DNA of 8,099 bases, taken from Bacillota bacterium. GTDB lineage: Bacteria > Bacillota > Clostridia > Peptostreptococcales > Anaerovoracaceae. Location of the stretch: NCBI GenBank assembly GCA_016302545.1, contig JAEDNK010000068.1, positions 1 to 8,099 of the forward strand. The letters run 5' to 3'. Of the stretch, positions 1 through 6,044 are shown piece by piece (position 1 is the first letter of the stretch; each line of letters begins with the position of its first letter). Position numbers and translations under genes: made by a program. The notes under the pieces are model-generated. The model did no database searches, had not been told where the DNA came from, and saw only the letters and a program-made list of their open reading frames with translations.

Positions 1-1976
1 CCTTCCTTGCCCGGCAGGATTTCAATGAATGCGCCTACAGAGCCTTTGGCAGTTGATAAGATACGGGTAACCTTGCCTTCGTAAACCTCTCCAACTTCAA
101 CATCCTTGGTGAGGATTTCAATTTCCTTCTTGCAGGCCTCCGTCATTGCGGCATCTGTGCCGTAGATGGAAACGAGGCCGTCATCGTTGATGTCAATCTT
201 TACGCCGTACTTTTCTACAAGGCCGTTGATGGTTTCGCCGCCCTTGCCGATGACGATTCTGATCTTGTCTGGGTCTATAACCATGCTGATGGCTCTAGGA
301 GCCCACTTGGACAGCTCAGGACGAGGTGCAGGGATTTCTTCGAGCATTTTGCCCATGATATACATTCTGCCTTCCTTGGCCTGATTGAGAGCCTTCTCCA
401 GAATATCTCTGGAAAGTCCGTGTACCTTGATATCCATCTGGATAGCGGTTACGCCCACTTCAGTACCGGTAACCTTAAAGTCCATGTCGCCCAGGAAGTC
501 TTCCATGCCCTGAATATCTGAAAGGATTGCGAATTCTGATGAACCGTCTTCCTTAACTCTCTCGATAAGTCCCATGGCGATACCTGCAACCGGTCTCTTG
601 AGAGGAACGCCTGCATCCATAAGGGCAAGGCATGAGCCGCAGGTTGAACCCATGGAGGTTGAACCGTTGGAGGACAATACTTCGGACACCACTCTGATGG
701 CGTACGGGAAGTCCTCAAGTGACGGAAGCACAGGAATGAGGGCTCTTTCTGCCAGAGCACCGTGACCGATTTCGCGGCGTCCCGGCGAACGTGAAGTCTT
801 GGCTTCGCCTACGGAATAGCCCGGGAAATTGTAGTGGTGCATATATCTCTTGGAGGTCTGCTCTGTGATGCCGTCGATAGTCTGAGCTTCGCTGGCAGGA
901 GCCAGTGTGCAGACTGACAGAACCTGAGTCTGTCCTCTCTTGAAGAGACCTGTGCCGTGGGTTCTCGGCAGAATCTCTGTTTCGCACCAGATAGGTCTGA
1001 TTTCGTCGGTCTTTCTGTTGTCCGGACGGATTCCTTCGTCCAGAATCATAGTTCTTACGGTTTCCTTTGTGATATTGTAAAGGACGGAGTCGATGTCCTT
1101 GGCGCCTTCAGGGTAGATTTCCGCGAAGTGCTCCTTGGTTTCAACTTCAACAGCGTCCATGTTTTCAAGTCTTTCAAGCTTGTCCGCAGTGTGGATGGCC
1201 TCTCTCATCTTAGGTGATGCGTACTCCCTTACCGCTGCGTCGATTTCCTCTGACGGCTTGTAAAGAGTAACCTCCTGCTTAGGCTTTCCTACTTCTTTCA
1301 CAACCTCTTCGATGAACTCTACGATTTTCTTGATTTCCTCGTGAGCGAAAAGGATTGCATCCAGCATTTCCATCTCAGGCACTTCGTTGGCTCCGGCTTC
1401 AACCATCATGATGGCATCCTTGGTGCCGGAAACGGTCATGTGCATGTCGGATTTTTCTCTCTGCTCCAAAGTAGGGTTGATGATGAGCTGACCGTCAACT
1501 CTGCCTACAACTACTGACCCTGTCGGGCCGTCCCACGGAATGTCGGAGGTTGCCAGTGCAACGGAGGAACCGATCATACCGCAGATTTCAGGTGAGCAGT
1601 CAAGGTCCACAGACATAACCGTGGCAACAACCACTACATCGTTATAGTAGCCCTTTGGGAAAAGGGGACGTATAGGTCTGTCGATAAGTCTGGAGGAAAG
1701 GATGGCGTGCTCGCTGGGTCTTCCTTCTCTCTTGATAAAGCCGCCCGGAATCTTGCCTGCGGCGTACATTCTTTCTTCATAATCTACGGACAGCGGGAAA
1801 AAGTCGATGTCCGGTCTCGGCTCCTTGGAGGAGCAGGCCGTTACGTTTACGACGGTATCTCCGTATTTAACCATTACCTGGCCGTTTGCCTGTTCGCAGA
1901 CCTTGCCGATTTCCAGCTGAAGGAGTCTGCCTCCCACCGCCGTTCTGAATACTCTGTAATCTTCAAATCTTGACAT
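1..1976 (-). CDS. pnp: Polyribonucleotide nucleotidyltransferase, PNPase (3' end outside window)
   Basis: Phosphorolytic 3'-5' exoribonuclease that degrades mRNA to nucleoside diphosphates and can add tails; it works as a trimeric ring in the cytoplasm. 658 codons plus two bases are visible, and the left edge cuts within the S1 domain (VGEVYEGKVTRIL...GAFIEILPGKE), so about 40-60 residues are missing. The order is: first RNase PH-like domain with FIKREGRPSE (80-89) and RLIDRPIRPLFPKGY (96-110); helical linker; second RNase PH-like domain with NGSTSMGS (437-444); the catalytic stretch EDFLGDMDFK (492-501), whose Asp493, Asp499 and Lys501 align with the metal-binding residues of E. coli PNPase; KH domain with GKGG (577-580) in the GxxG loop; then S1. 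ATG at 1976 is preceded by AGGAGG (1989-1994). No stop or frameshift is seen. Confidence 0.98.
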   Translation of the reverse strand, partial: MSRFEDYRVFRTAVGGRLLQLEIGKVCEQANGQVMVKYGDTVVNVTACSSKEPRPDIDFFPLSVDYEERMYAAGKIPGGFIKREGRPSEHAILSSRLIDRPIRPLFPKGYYNDVVVVATVMSVDLDCSPEICGMIGSSVALATSDIPWDGPTGSVVVGRVDGQLIINPTLEQREKSDMHMTVSGTKDAIMMVEAGANEVPEMEMLDAILFAHEEIKKIVEFIEEVVKEVGKPKQEVTLYKPSEEIDAAVREYASPKMREAIHTADKLERLENMDAVEVETKEHFAEIYPEGAKDIDSVLYNITKETVRTMILDEGIRPDNRKTDEIRPIWCETEILPRTHGTGLFKRGQTQVLSVCTLAPASEAQTIDGITEQTSKRYMHHYNFPGYSVGEAKTSRSPGRREIGHGALAERALIPVLPSLEDFPYAIRVVSEVLSSNGSTSMGSTCGSCLALMDAGVPLKRPVAGIAMGLIERVKEDGSSEFAILSDIQGMEDFLGDMDFKVTGTEVGVTAIQMDIKVHGLSRDILEKALNQAKEGRMYIMGKMLEEIPAPRPELSKWAPRAISMVIDPDKIRIVIGKGGETINGLVEKYGVKIDINDDGLVSIYGTDAAMTEACKKEIEILTKDVEVGEVYEGKVTRILSTAKGSVGAFIEILPGKE

Positions 1977-2001
1977 AATTAACAACTACCTCCTGTTAAT
2001 T
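1977..2001 (-). promoter_or_regulatory. pnp ribosome binding site in a hairpin loop
   Basis: AAUUAAC and GUUAAUU form a perfect 7-bp, AU-rich stem whose 11-base loop (1984-1994) contains AGGAGGU, a near-perfect Shine-Dalgarno. The 3' arm ends directly at the pnp ATG. Unfolded, the spacing from AGGAGG to ATG is 12 bases, longer than the usual 5-9. The fold may set access to the start codon, for instance in pnp autoregulation or temperature response; that role is inferred. Confidence 0.6.
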
Positions 2002-2035
2002 TTCTCTTCGCTTTAAACTTCTTTTCAGTACAACG

Positions 2036-2062
2036 AAAGCGGGGACTTTTGCGCCCCGCTTT
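2036..2062 (-). terminator. rpsO-pnp intergenic hairpin (weak terminator or processing site)
   Basis: In the transcript, AAAGCGGGG and CCCCGCUUU form a perfect 9-bp stem around a 9-base loop, beginning 4 bases after the rpsO stop. The stem is terminator-like but only UUU closes it, followed by CGUUGU, so termination should be partial. In E. coli the rpsO-pnp gap likewise carries a terminator and an RNase III site, which supports a role as attenuator, rpsO 3'-end stabiliser or processing site. Confidence 0.6.
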
Positions 2063-2066
2063 GCTA

Positions 2067-2333
2067 TTACTTTCTTAATCCTAAACGTGCGATCAGAGTT
2101 CTGTATCTCTCCAAGTCATTATCCTTAAGGTATGCAAGAAGGTTTCTTCTCTGACCTACCATCTTCAAAAGACCTCTTCTTGAGTGATGGTCCTTCTTAT
2201 GAACTTTCAGATGCTCATTGAGGTCGTTGATTCTGTAAGTTAAAATAGCAATCTGAACCTCAGGGGAACCTGTGTCGCCCTCTTTTAACTGATAGTCCTT
2301 GATGATCTGTTCTTTCATTTCTTTAGTAATCAT
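2067..2333 (-). CDS. rpsO: 30S ribosomal protein S15
   Basis: Primary 16S rRNA-binding protein of the 30S platform; it binds the helix 20-22 junction and takes part in an intersubunit bridge. The 88 residues match the family (88-89). The all-helical protein shows the signature region DTGSPEVQIA (20-29), NDLNEHLKVHKKDHHSRRGL, and the C-terminal YRTLIARLGLRK. ATG at 2333 has the ribosome binding site AAAAGGAG (2342-2349) 8 bases upstream. It has its own promoter and leader. A strong hairpin starts 4 bases after the stop and pnp follows, the rpsO-pnp pairing seen in many bacteria. Confidence 0.99.
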   Translation of the reverse strand: MITKEMKEQIIKDYQLKEGDTGSPEVQIAILTYRINDLNEHLKVHKKDHHSRRGLLKMVGQRRNLLAYLKDNDLERYRTLIARLGLRK

Positions 2334-2350
2334 TTTTAATTCTCCTTTTC

Positions 2351-2400
2351 TTAATTCGCCTAAGCCGAGTCGCGCGCCGGAGTAGCGTCAGGACGCAGCA
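2351..2400 (-). promoter_or_regulatory. GC-rich structured leader of rpsO, candidate S15 autoregulatory site
   Basis: The rpsO leader has an AU-rich start, then a GC-rich block with competing pairings. GCGUC/GACGC can form a tight hairpin (2385-2396). Alternatively CCUGA (2388-2392) can pair with UUAGG (2359-2363), including one G-U pair, and enclose CCGG...CGG sequences. S15 is known to repress its own mRNA in several bacteria through leader structures that differ between lineages. The pairings are visible; the link to S15 is inferred from gene identity. Confidence 0.35.
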
Positions 2401-2422
2401 AAGGTAATAATTTCAACAATTT

Positions 2423-2451
2423 ATGATACCACAGGCATCTTGGGTTGTCAA
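2423..2451 (-). promoter_or_regulatory. Sigma-A promoter for rpsO (and probably pnp)
   Basis: Read on the minus strand, a consensus -35 TTGACA (2446-2451) is followed by a 17-base spacer and -10 TATCAT (2423-2428), five of six consensus bases. TGG directly before the -10 gives an extended -10 TGn. Transcription would start near 2416 and leave a leader of about 80 bases before the rpsO ATG. The optimal spacing makes this the clearest promoter in the window. It would allow rpsO to be expressed apart from the upstream operon. Confidence 0.85.
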
Positions 2452-2478
2452 CAGTATTTTCCTACAGCCCACCCGGCC

Positions 2479-2504
2479 CATGCTACAGGCTCATGCTACA
2501 GCCC
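2479..2504. repeat. 13-base tandem duplication across the ribF stop
   Basis: CATGCTACAG occurs at 2479-2488 and again at 2492-2501, giving two 13-base units (CATGCTACAGGCT, CATGCTACAGCCC). A third CTACAG is at 2462-2467. The ribF TAG (2496-2498) is inside one unit, and the last ribF codons (H-G-L) adjoin it. This looks like a slippage duplication at the gene end. No terminator-like hairpin with a U-tract follows ribF here. Confidence 0.6.
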
Positions 2505-3419
2505 ATGGTACTCCATTGCCTGGCGGCAGTCTTTTGCAATCTGGGCGGAAAGCTCCTCTACGCTGCCAAACTTAACCTCGTCCCTGGTCATTTTCACAAA
2601 CTCTACCTTTATGTATTTGCCGTAGAGCTCCTTGTCGAAATTAAAAATGTGAGTCTCCATGTTCTTCTTGAAAGTGCCGATTGTAGGCTTTACACCCACA
2701 TTGGTAACGCTCGGATACCTTACGCCGTTGTATAAACAATAGGTGATATATACTCCATTAGGAGGGGTCACCATAGTCTCGTCTATCATAATGTTGGAGG
2801 TAGGAAAACCGATGGTCTTGCCCAGACGGTTTCCCACTACAACCTCGCCTCCGATGTCGTAGTTTCTGCCAAGGTATTTAGGGCATTCGTCCACCTCGCC
2901 CGCCTTGATAAGACCGCGAATGAGGGTGGAGCTTACCACATCTCCGTCTATGATAACCGGCGGAATCTGATTTACACCGAAGCCATACTTTTCTCCCAGC
3001 TCCTTAAGCAGCCTGTCGTCTCCCGCCGCCTTATATCCGAAGCGGTGATTGAAGCCGCAAAAAACTTCTGCGGCGTTAATCATATCCACCAGATATTTCT
3101 TTACATATTCCTCCGGCGGAGTTGTCATGATCTCCTTTGTAAATTCAATGTTGAAAAGATAGTCTACCCCCAGCTTTTCGATGAGGTCTGCCTTTTCCTC
3201 CTGATATATGATGTTTTTCACCGGTTTCTGCCCGGGAATAAGATTTTTAGGCAATGTGGAAAAGGTGAAAACGGCGCTTTTAATACCTTTTTCACGGGCT
3301 TTCTCCACCGCCGCTTTTATCAGCGCCTGATGTCCCGCATGTACCCCGTCAAAGTTTCCCAGGGCCACGCAGCAGGGCTTTGTATCTTTAATTTCTTCTA
3401 CAGTATTAAATGTTTTCAT
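2496..3419 (-). CDS. ribF: Bifunctional riboflavin kinase / FAD synthetase
   Basis: Phosphorylates riboflavin to FMN and adenylylates FMN to FAD. The 307 residues match the two-domain bacterial enzyme. The N-terminal nucleotidyltransferase domain has GNFDGVHAGH (21-30), GFNHRFG (122-128) and SSTLIR (163-168), the family's xSSTxIR signature. The C-terminal riboflavin kinase domain has GNRLGKTIGFPTSN ending at 209, NVGVKPTIG (240-248) and ETHIFNFD (255-262) with the likely catalytic Glu255. AAGGAG (3429-3434), inside the truB end and 9 bases before the ATG at 3419, supports this start, and the ATG overlaps the truB TGA. The TAG stop lies in a 13-base tandem repeat. In B. subtilis the equivalent gene (ribC) occupies the same place before rpsO. 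Confidence 0.97.
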   Translation of the reverse strand: MKTFNTVEEIKDTKPCCVALGNFDGVHAGHQALIKAAVEKAREKGIKSAVFTFSTLPKNLIPGQKPVKNIIYQEEKADLIEKLGVDYLFNIEFTKEIMTTPPEEYVKKYLVDMINAAEVFCGFNHRFGYKAAGDDRLLKELGEKYGFGVNQIPPVIIDGDVVSSTLIRGLIKAGEVDECPKYLGRNYDIGGEVVVGNRLGKTIGFPTSNIMIDETMVTPPNGVYITYCLYNGVRYPSVTNVGVKPTIGTFKKNMETHIFNFDKELYGKYIKVEFVKMTRDEVKFGSVEELSAQIAKDCRQAMEYHGL

Positions 3420-4411
3420 AAATCATCGCTCCTTGCAAAGACCTTGTCCGCTACCAGCTTCTTATATTTGTCGCTGTGATGTGCCACACCGAGGAAAATT
3501 TTGCCCTCAGGTGCGTAAGGTGCCTGAGCGTACATCTTGTACATCCTGCCTTCGCCTCCGGGCTGCACCACCGAAAGGCACTCGCCATAGGCTACGTGCC
3601 AGCCGTCGATAAACCTCCTGCCTGTTTCCGGAGCCATTACGGCCTCTCCGAAACGCACCAGCGGATAGTCTATGTCTTTTACATATTTTTCAAAGATTTC
3701 AGGTATCTCTTCGCCGAATTTTCTGTCAGGGGAAAGGTCTGCCGCTTCGGCTGCCCTTCTCAGCTCGTCCAGAGTGACCGCATCCTCTACTGTAAATCTG
3801 CCGCTTGCAAGTCTTTCCAGACTTTCCATGCATGCTCCGCAGCCCAGCTCCTTGCCTACGTCCTGGCATATAGTCCTGATGTAGGTTCCCTTAGAGCATT
3901 CCACCGTAAAGGTCACCTTTTTTGAGCCGACGTCGTGAGAAAAATCCATAACCTCAACTTCCAGCGAGCTGATGAACACCTTTCTGGTCTTGACCTCCAC
4001 CTCTTCGCCGGCTCTGGCATACTCATAAAGCCTGCGCCCTTTCACGCGGACAGCGCTGTACATAGGCGGTTTCTGGTCAATCCATCCGCTGAAGCCTTCA
4101 AAGGCTTTATACACGTCTTCCGGCCTGATGCCCGAGACATCTGCCCTTCTTATTATCTCGCCGGTAACATCCTGAGTGTCGGTTTCAATGCCAAGCACCA
4201 TGGTGCATCTGTACTTTTTAAAGTCGTCGTCAAGATATTCGCAGACTCTGGTAGCTTTGCCGATGCAGACGGGCAGCACACCTGTAGCCAGAGGATCTAA
4301 TGTGCCCGTATGTCCCAGCTTCTTGATTCCTAGGATTTTACGCAGCTTATAGATAACATCGTGGGAGGTCATGCCCGCCGGTTTGTATATATTTATAATT
4401 CCGTCTTTCAT
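3416..4411 (-). CDS. truB: tRNA pseudouridine-55 synthase TruB
   Basis: Isomerises U55 of the T-loop to pseudouridine in nearly all tRNAs. The 331-residue product is slightly longer than typical (about 290-315) because of its C-terminal part. Motif I is IYKPAGMTS (8-16). The catalytic motif GHTGTLDPLATGVL (33-46) holds the nucleophile Asp39. KKYRCTMVLG (65-74) contains the conserved Tyr. QKPPMYSA follows at 113-120, and KGTYIRT (174-180) ends in the conserved Arg. The last ~80 residues form the PUA-like RNA-binding tail. ATG at 4411 overlaps the nrnA TGA (ATGA) with only a weak GAGG upstream, so reinitiation from nrnA is likely. The stop overlaps ribF in the same way. Confidence 0.97.
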   Translation of the reverse strand: MKDGIINIYKPAGMTSHDVIYKLRKILGIKKLGHTGTLDPLATGVLPVCIGKATRVCEYLDDDFKKYRCTMVLGIETDTQDVTGEIIRRADVSGIRPEDVYKAFEGFSGWIDQKPPMYSAVRVKGRRLYEYARAGEEVEVKTRKVFISSLEVEVMDFSHDVGSKKVTFTVECSKGTYIRTICQDVGKELGCGACMESLERLASGRFTVEDAVTLDELRRAAEAADLSPDRKFGEEIPEIFEKYVKDIDYPLVRFGEAVMAPETGRRFIDGWHVAYGECLSVVQPGGEGRMYKMYAQAPYAPEGKIFLGVAHHSDKYKKLVADKVFARSDDL

Positions 4412-5379
4412 AGTGCCTCGATTGCCTCGCTGAGCTTTTGCTTAACCATTGCGGTTGCTTCTTCTATGGTCATGTTCAGTGTGCAGCCTGCAGCCTTGAT
4501 ATGACCGCCTCCGCCAAGAGCGGCTGCAATTTTCGCCACGTCGCCCATGCGCTTTGCTCTCAGGCTTACTCTGATAACCCCCGGCTCCTTCTCCTTGACA
4601 AAGGCTGCGTATTCCACTCCCGCAAGGCTTCTCAGAGTTCCGATGACGTTGTCAGTCTCAAAGGGCTTTGCCCCGATTTCTGCCATGTCACTGAGAGTAA
4701 GATATGCGATAGCTCCCTTGCCACCTCCGAAAAGTTCGATGGTTGAAAGAGCTTTGGTTGTGATCATGAGTTTTTCCGGTCTTTCGTTCTCATATATCTG
4801 CACGCTTACCTTATTGGTGTCCACACCCAGATCAAAGAGCTCCGCCATGATGAGGTGGCAGTTTTTGGTGGTGTTGGAATACTGGAAATTGCCCGTGTCG
4901 GTGGTTATGGCCGTAAAGATAGCCTCTCCCGTCTCTACATCGACTTCAGGTACCAGCTCTTTTATGATGGCATAGATAAGCTCCCCTGTGGCGGCAGCCG
5001 ATGGGTCAACATAGTTGTAATCACAGAAATTCTGTGTAGTGCCGTGATGGTCCACGCACAGGGTGGTTTCTGCCGAAAGAAACTTTTCCTTTCGCTTTGG
5101 GAGCCTGCCGAAATCACCGCAGTCCACGCACACGGAAACGTCGGGATGCTCTATCACCTTGTCATCAAAGGTGAAATATCCTTTATCCATAAATCTCAGA
5201 TTGGAAGGAAGCTCATCCTCCACGAGAACATATGCTGTTTTTCCCAGCCTTCTGAGAGTATGGCAAAGAGCCGCTGCCGAGCCTACCGTATCACCGTCAG
5301 CATTTATATGAGGATATATGAGAATTTTCTCCGCCTTAAGCAAAACCTCTGCAATTTCCTTGAAAGTATTATTAGCCAT
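4408..5379 (-). CDS. nrnA: DHH/DHHA1 phosphoesterase, NrnA type (nanoRNase / pAp phosphatase)
   Basis: Predicted cytoplasmic Mn-dependent phosphoesterase. Characterised NrnA proteins remove nucleotides from RNAs of 2-5 residues and dephosphorylate 3'-phosphoadenosine 5'-phosphate (pAp). The 323 residues match the family length. The DHH domain has HINADGD (24-30, metal ligands His24, Asp28, Asp30), VDCGD (Asp86), the name-giving VDHH (109-112) and TDTGNF (Asp161). The DHHA1 substrate domain carries GGGGHIKAAG (289-298). Proline of the common HxNPDGD motif is Ala27 here, a mild change. ATG at 5379 overlaps the rbfA stop by one base (TAATG); its GGAGG lies only 4 bases upstream, inside the rbfA end, so coupled translation is likely. 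The stop overlaps truB (ATGA). Placement beside truB and upstream of pnp fits RNA turnover. Substrate choice between nanoRNA, pAp and c-di-nucleotide products cannot be read from sequence. Confidence 0.9.
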   Translation of the reverse strand: MANNTFKEIAEVLLKAEKILIYPHINADGDTVGSAAALCHTLRRLGKTAYVLVEDELPSNLRFMDKGYFTFDDKVIEHPDVSVCVDCGDFGRLPKRKEKFLSAETTLCVDHHGTTQNFCDYNYVDPSAAATGELIYAIIKELVPEVDVETGEAIFTAITTDTGNFQYSNTTKNCHLIMAELFDLGVDTNKVSVQIYENERPEKLMITTKALSTIELFGGGKGAIAYLTLSDMAEIGAKPFETDNVIGTLRSLAGVEYAAFVKEKEPGVIRVSLRAKRMGDVAKIAAALGGGGHIKAAGCTLNMTIEEATAMVKQKLSEAIEAL

Positions 5380-5777
5380 TATTCCTCCGGGTCCTTCTGA
5401 TAGCTGTCAAAGTCTATGTTATCCAATATTTCGTCTATGTGTCTGCCGTACTCCATGGAGTGATCAGCTTTGAAAATCAGCTCCGGAATGTGGCGAACCT
5501 TTACCTGTCTTGATATTTCTTTTTTCAGAAGCCCTCTGGCGCTGGAAAGACCGGCAAGAACCTCCTGTTCCTGCCTTTCCTTTTCCTCAGGGTCCTTGCT
5601 GAAACTGAGCACGGAAACATAGCAGGTGGCGTAGCTTCCGTCGCTTGTTACCTCCACGCCGGATACGCTGACCATGTTTTCCGTCAGTCTGGGGTCCTTG
5701 ATGCCGCTTATGAGCATTTCGCTGACGATTCTGCGGATTTCCTCCCCCAGTCTGCCGCTCCTGTATCCTTTACCCAT
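5379..5777 (-). CDS. rbfA: 30S ribosome-binding factor A (RbfA)
   Basis: Assembly factor that binds the immature 30S subunit near helix 1 and helix 44 and supports 16S rRNA maturation; in E. coli it is needed for growth in the cold. The 132-residue product is close to the usual 115-135. It has one type-II KH fold: an N-terminal helix with EEIRRIVSEML, the KDPRL motif (27-31), the strand pair around VSVSGVEVTSDGSYATCYVSV, and the C-terminal RHIPEL (95-100) with DHSMEYGRHIDEIL. ATG at 5777 is supported by AAAGGA 8 bases upstream. The TAA stop shares one base with the ATG of the next gene. Ahead of it is the 249-base palindrome-bearing gap instead of a gene; B. subtilis has ylxP at that position. 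Confidence 0.96.
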   Translation of the reverse strand: MGKGYRSGRLGEEIRRIVSEMLISGIKDPRLTENMVSVSGVEVTSDGSYATCYVSVLSFSKDPEEKERQEQEVLAGLSSARGLLKKEISRQVKVRHIPELIFKADHSMEYGRHIDEILDNIDFDSYQKDPEE

Positions 5778-5801
5778 ATATTATTTCCTTTCTGTCATTT
5801 C

Positions 5802-5825
5802 GGAAATATCCTGACGGATATTTCC
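5802..5825 (-). promoter_or_regulatory. Perfect 10-bp hairpin upstream of the rbfA ribosome binding site
   Basis: In the transcript, GGAAAUAUCC and GGAUAUUUCC pair perfectly around a GUCA loop. The hairpin ends 10 bases before the rbfA Shine-Dalgarno (AAAGGA, 5786-5791). There is no U-tract after it, so it is not a standard terminator. Part of its 3' arm (UAUUUCC, 5802-5808) is also complementary over 7 bases to GGAAAUA at 5782-5788, which overlaps that ribosome binding site, so two exclusive folds are possible. The pairing is seen directly; a control role is inferred. Confidence 0.6.
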
Positions 5826-5842
5826 TACATTCCGTTCCCGCA

Positions 5843-6044
5843 GAAGTTGAGTGCAAGTAATTGCGAACTTTCCGCAGGAGTTGCTGAAGCTGCCGATAAA
5901 AGTGCGAAGCAGAGTGGCTAAGAGCGGCGGCACTGTCTGAGCCTCCGGCAGGAGGTGAGTTTGCCGCGCTCTCCGCGATGCGAGCACTGTATCGATACAG
6001 CTTCCAACGACGAGGACTGAGAGCAATTACTTGCGCTCAACTTC
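5843..6044. repeat. Long nested imperfect palindrome spanning the infB stop and infB-rbfA gap
   Basis: A 202-base segment folds on itself in either strand. Its ends, 5843-5864 and 6023-6044, are 22-base inverted repeats with one mismatch. Nested inside are GTTG (5880-5883) with CAAC (6005-6008), GAAGCTG (5886-5892) with CAGCTTC (5998-6004), CGATA (5894-5898) with TATCG (5990-5994), AGTGC (5901-5905) with GCACT (5984-5988), AGAGCGGCGGCA (5921-5932) with TGCCGCGCTCT (5962-5972, one bulged G), and an apical CCTCC/GGAGG hairpin (5942-5955). A perfect 14-base palindrome, CTGTATCGATACAG, lies at 5987-6000. The layout resembles non-coding palindromic intergenic repeats of the ERIC or MITE kind. No clear target-site duplication is visible and no second copy is in the window, so mobility is inference. 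It could instead be a structured RNA of this transcript. It includes the last five codons and stop of infB. Confidence 0.75.

Noticed and set aside
449..987. Short minus-strand frames (449-760 and 715-987) inside pnp
   Set aside because: Out-of-frame with pnp, which reads without interruption through the same bases; they do not indicate a frameshift.
1977..2066. Separate pnp promoter in the rpsO-pnp gap
   Set aside because: No pair of -35 and -10 elements with acceptable spacing was found on the minus strand.
2452..2495. Terminator after ribF
   Set aside because: Only short, weak pairings in the repeat region and no U-tract; transcription could continue into rpsO.
4855..5400. Plus-strand open frame of 181 codons opposite nrnA
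   Set aside because: Shadow of the DHH gene, whose motifs are intact on the minus strand.
5802..5825. Intrinsic terminator between infB and rbfA
   Set aside because: The stem is strong but is followed by GAAAUGACAG rather than a U-tract, and rbfA continues 25 bases later in the same operon.
5843..6044. tRNA gene or insertion sequence in the infB-rbfA gap
   Set aside because: No cloverleaf with T-loop consensus, no transposase frame and no clear flanking target duplication; only the nested palindrome is supported.
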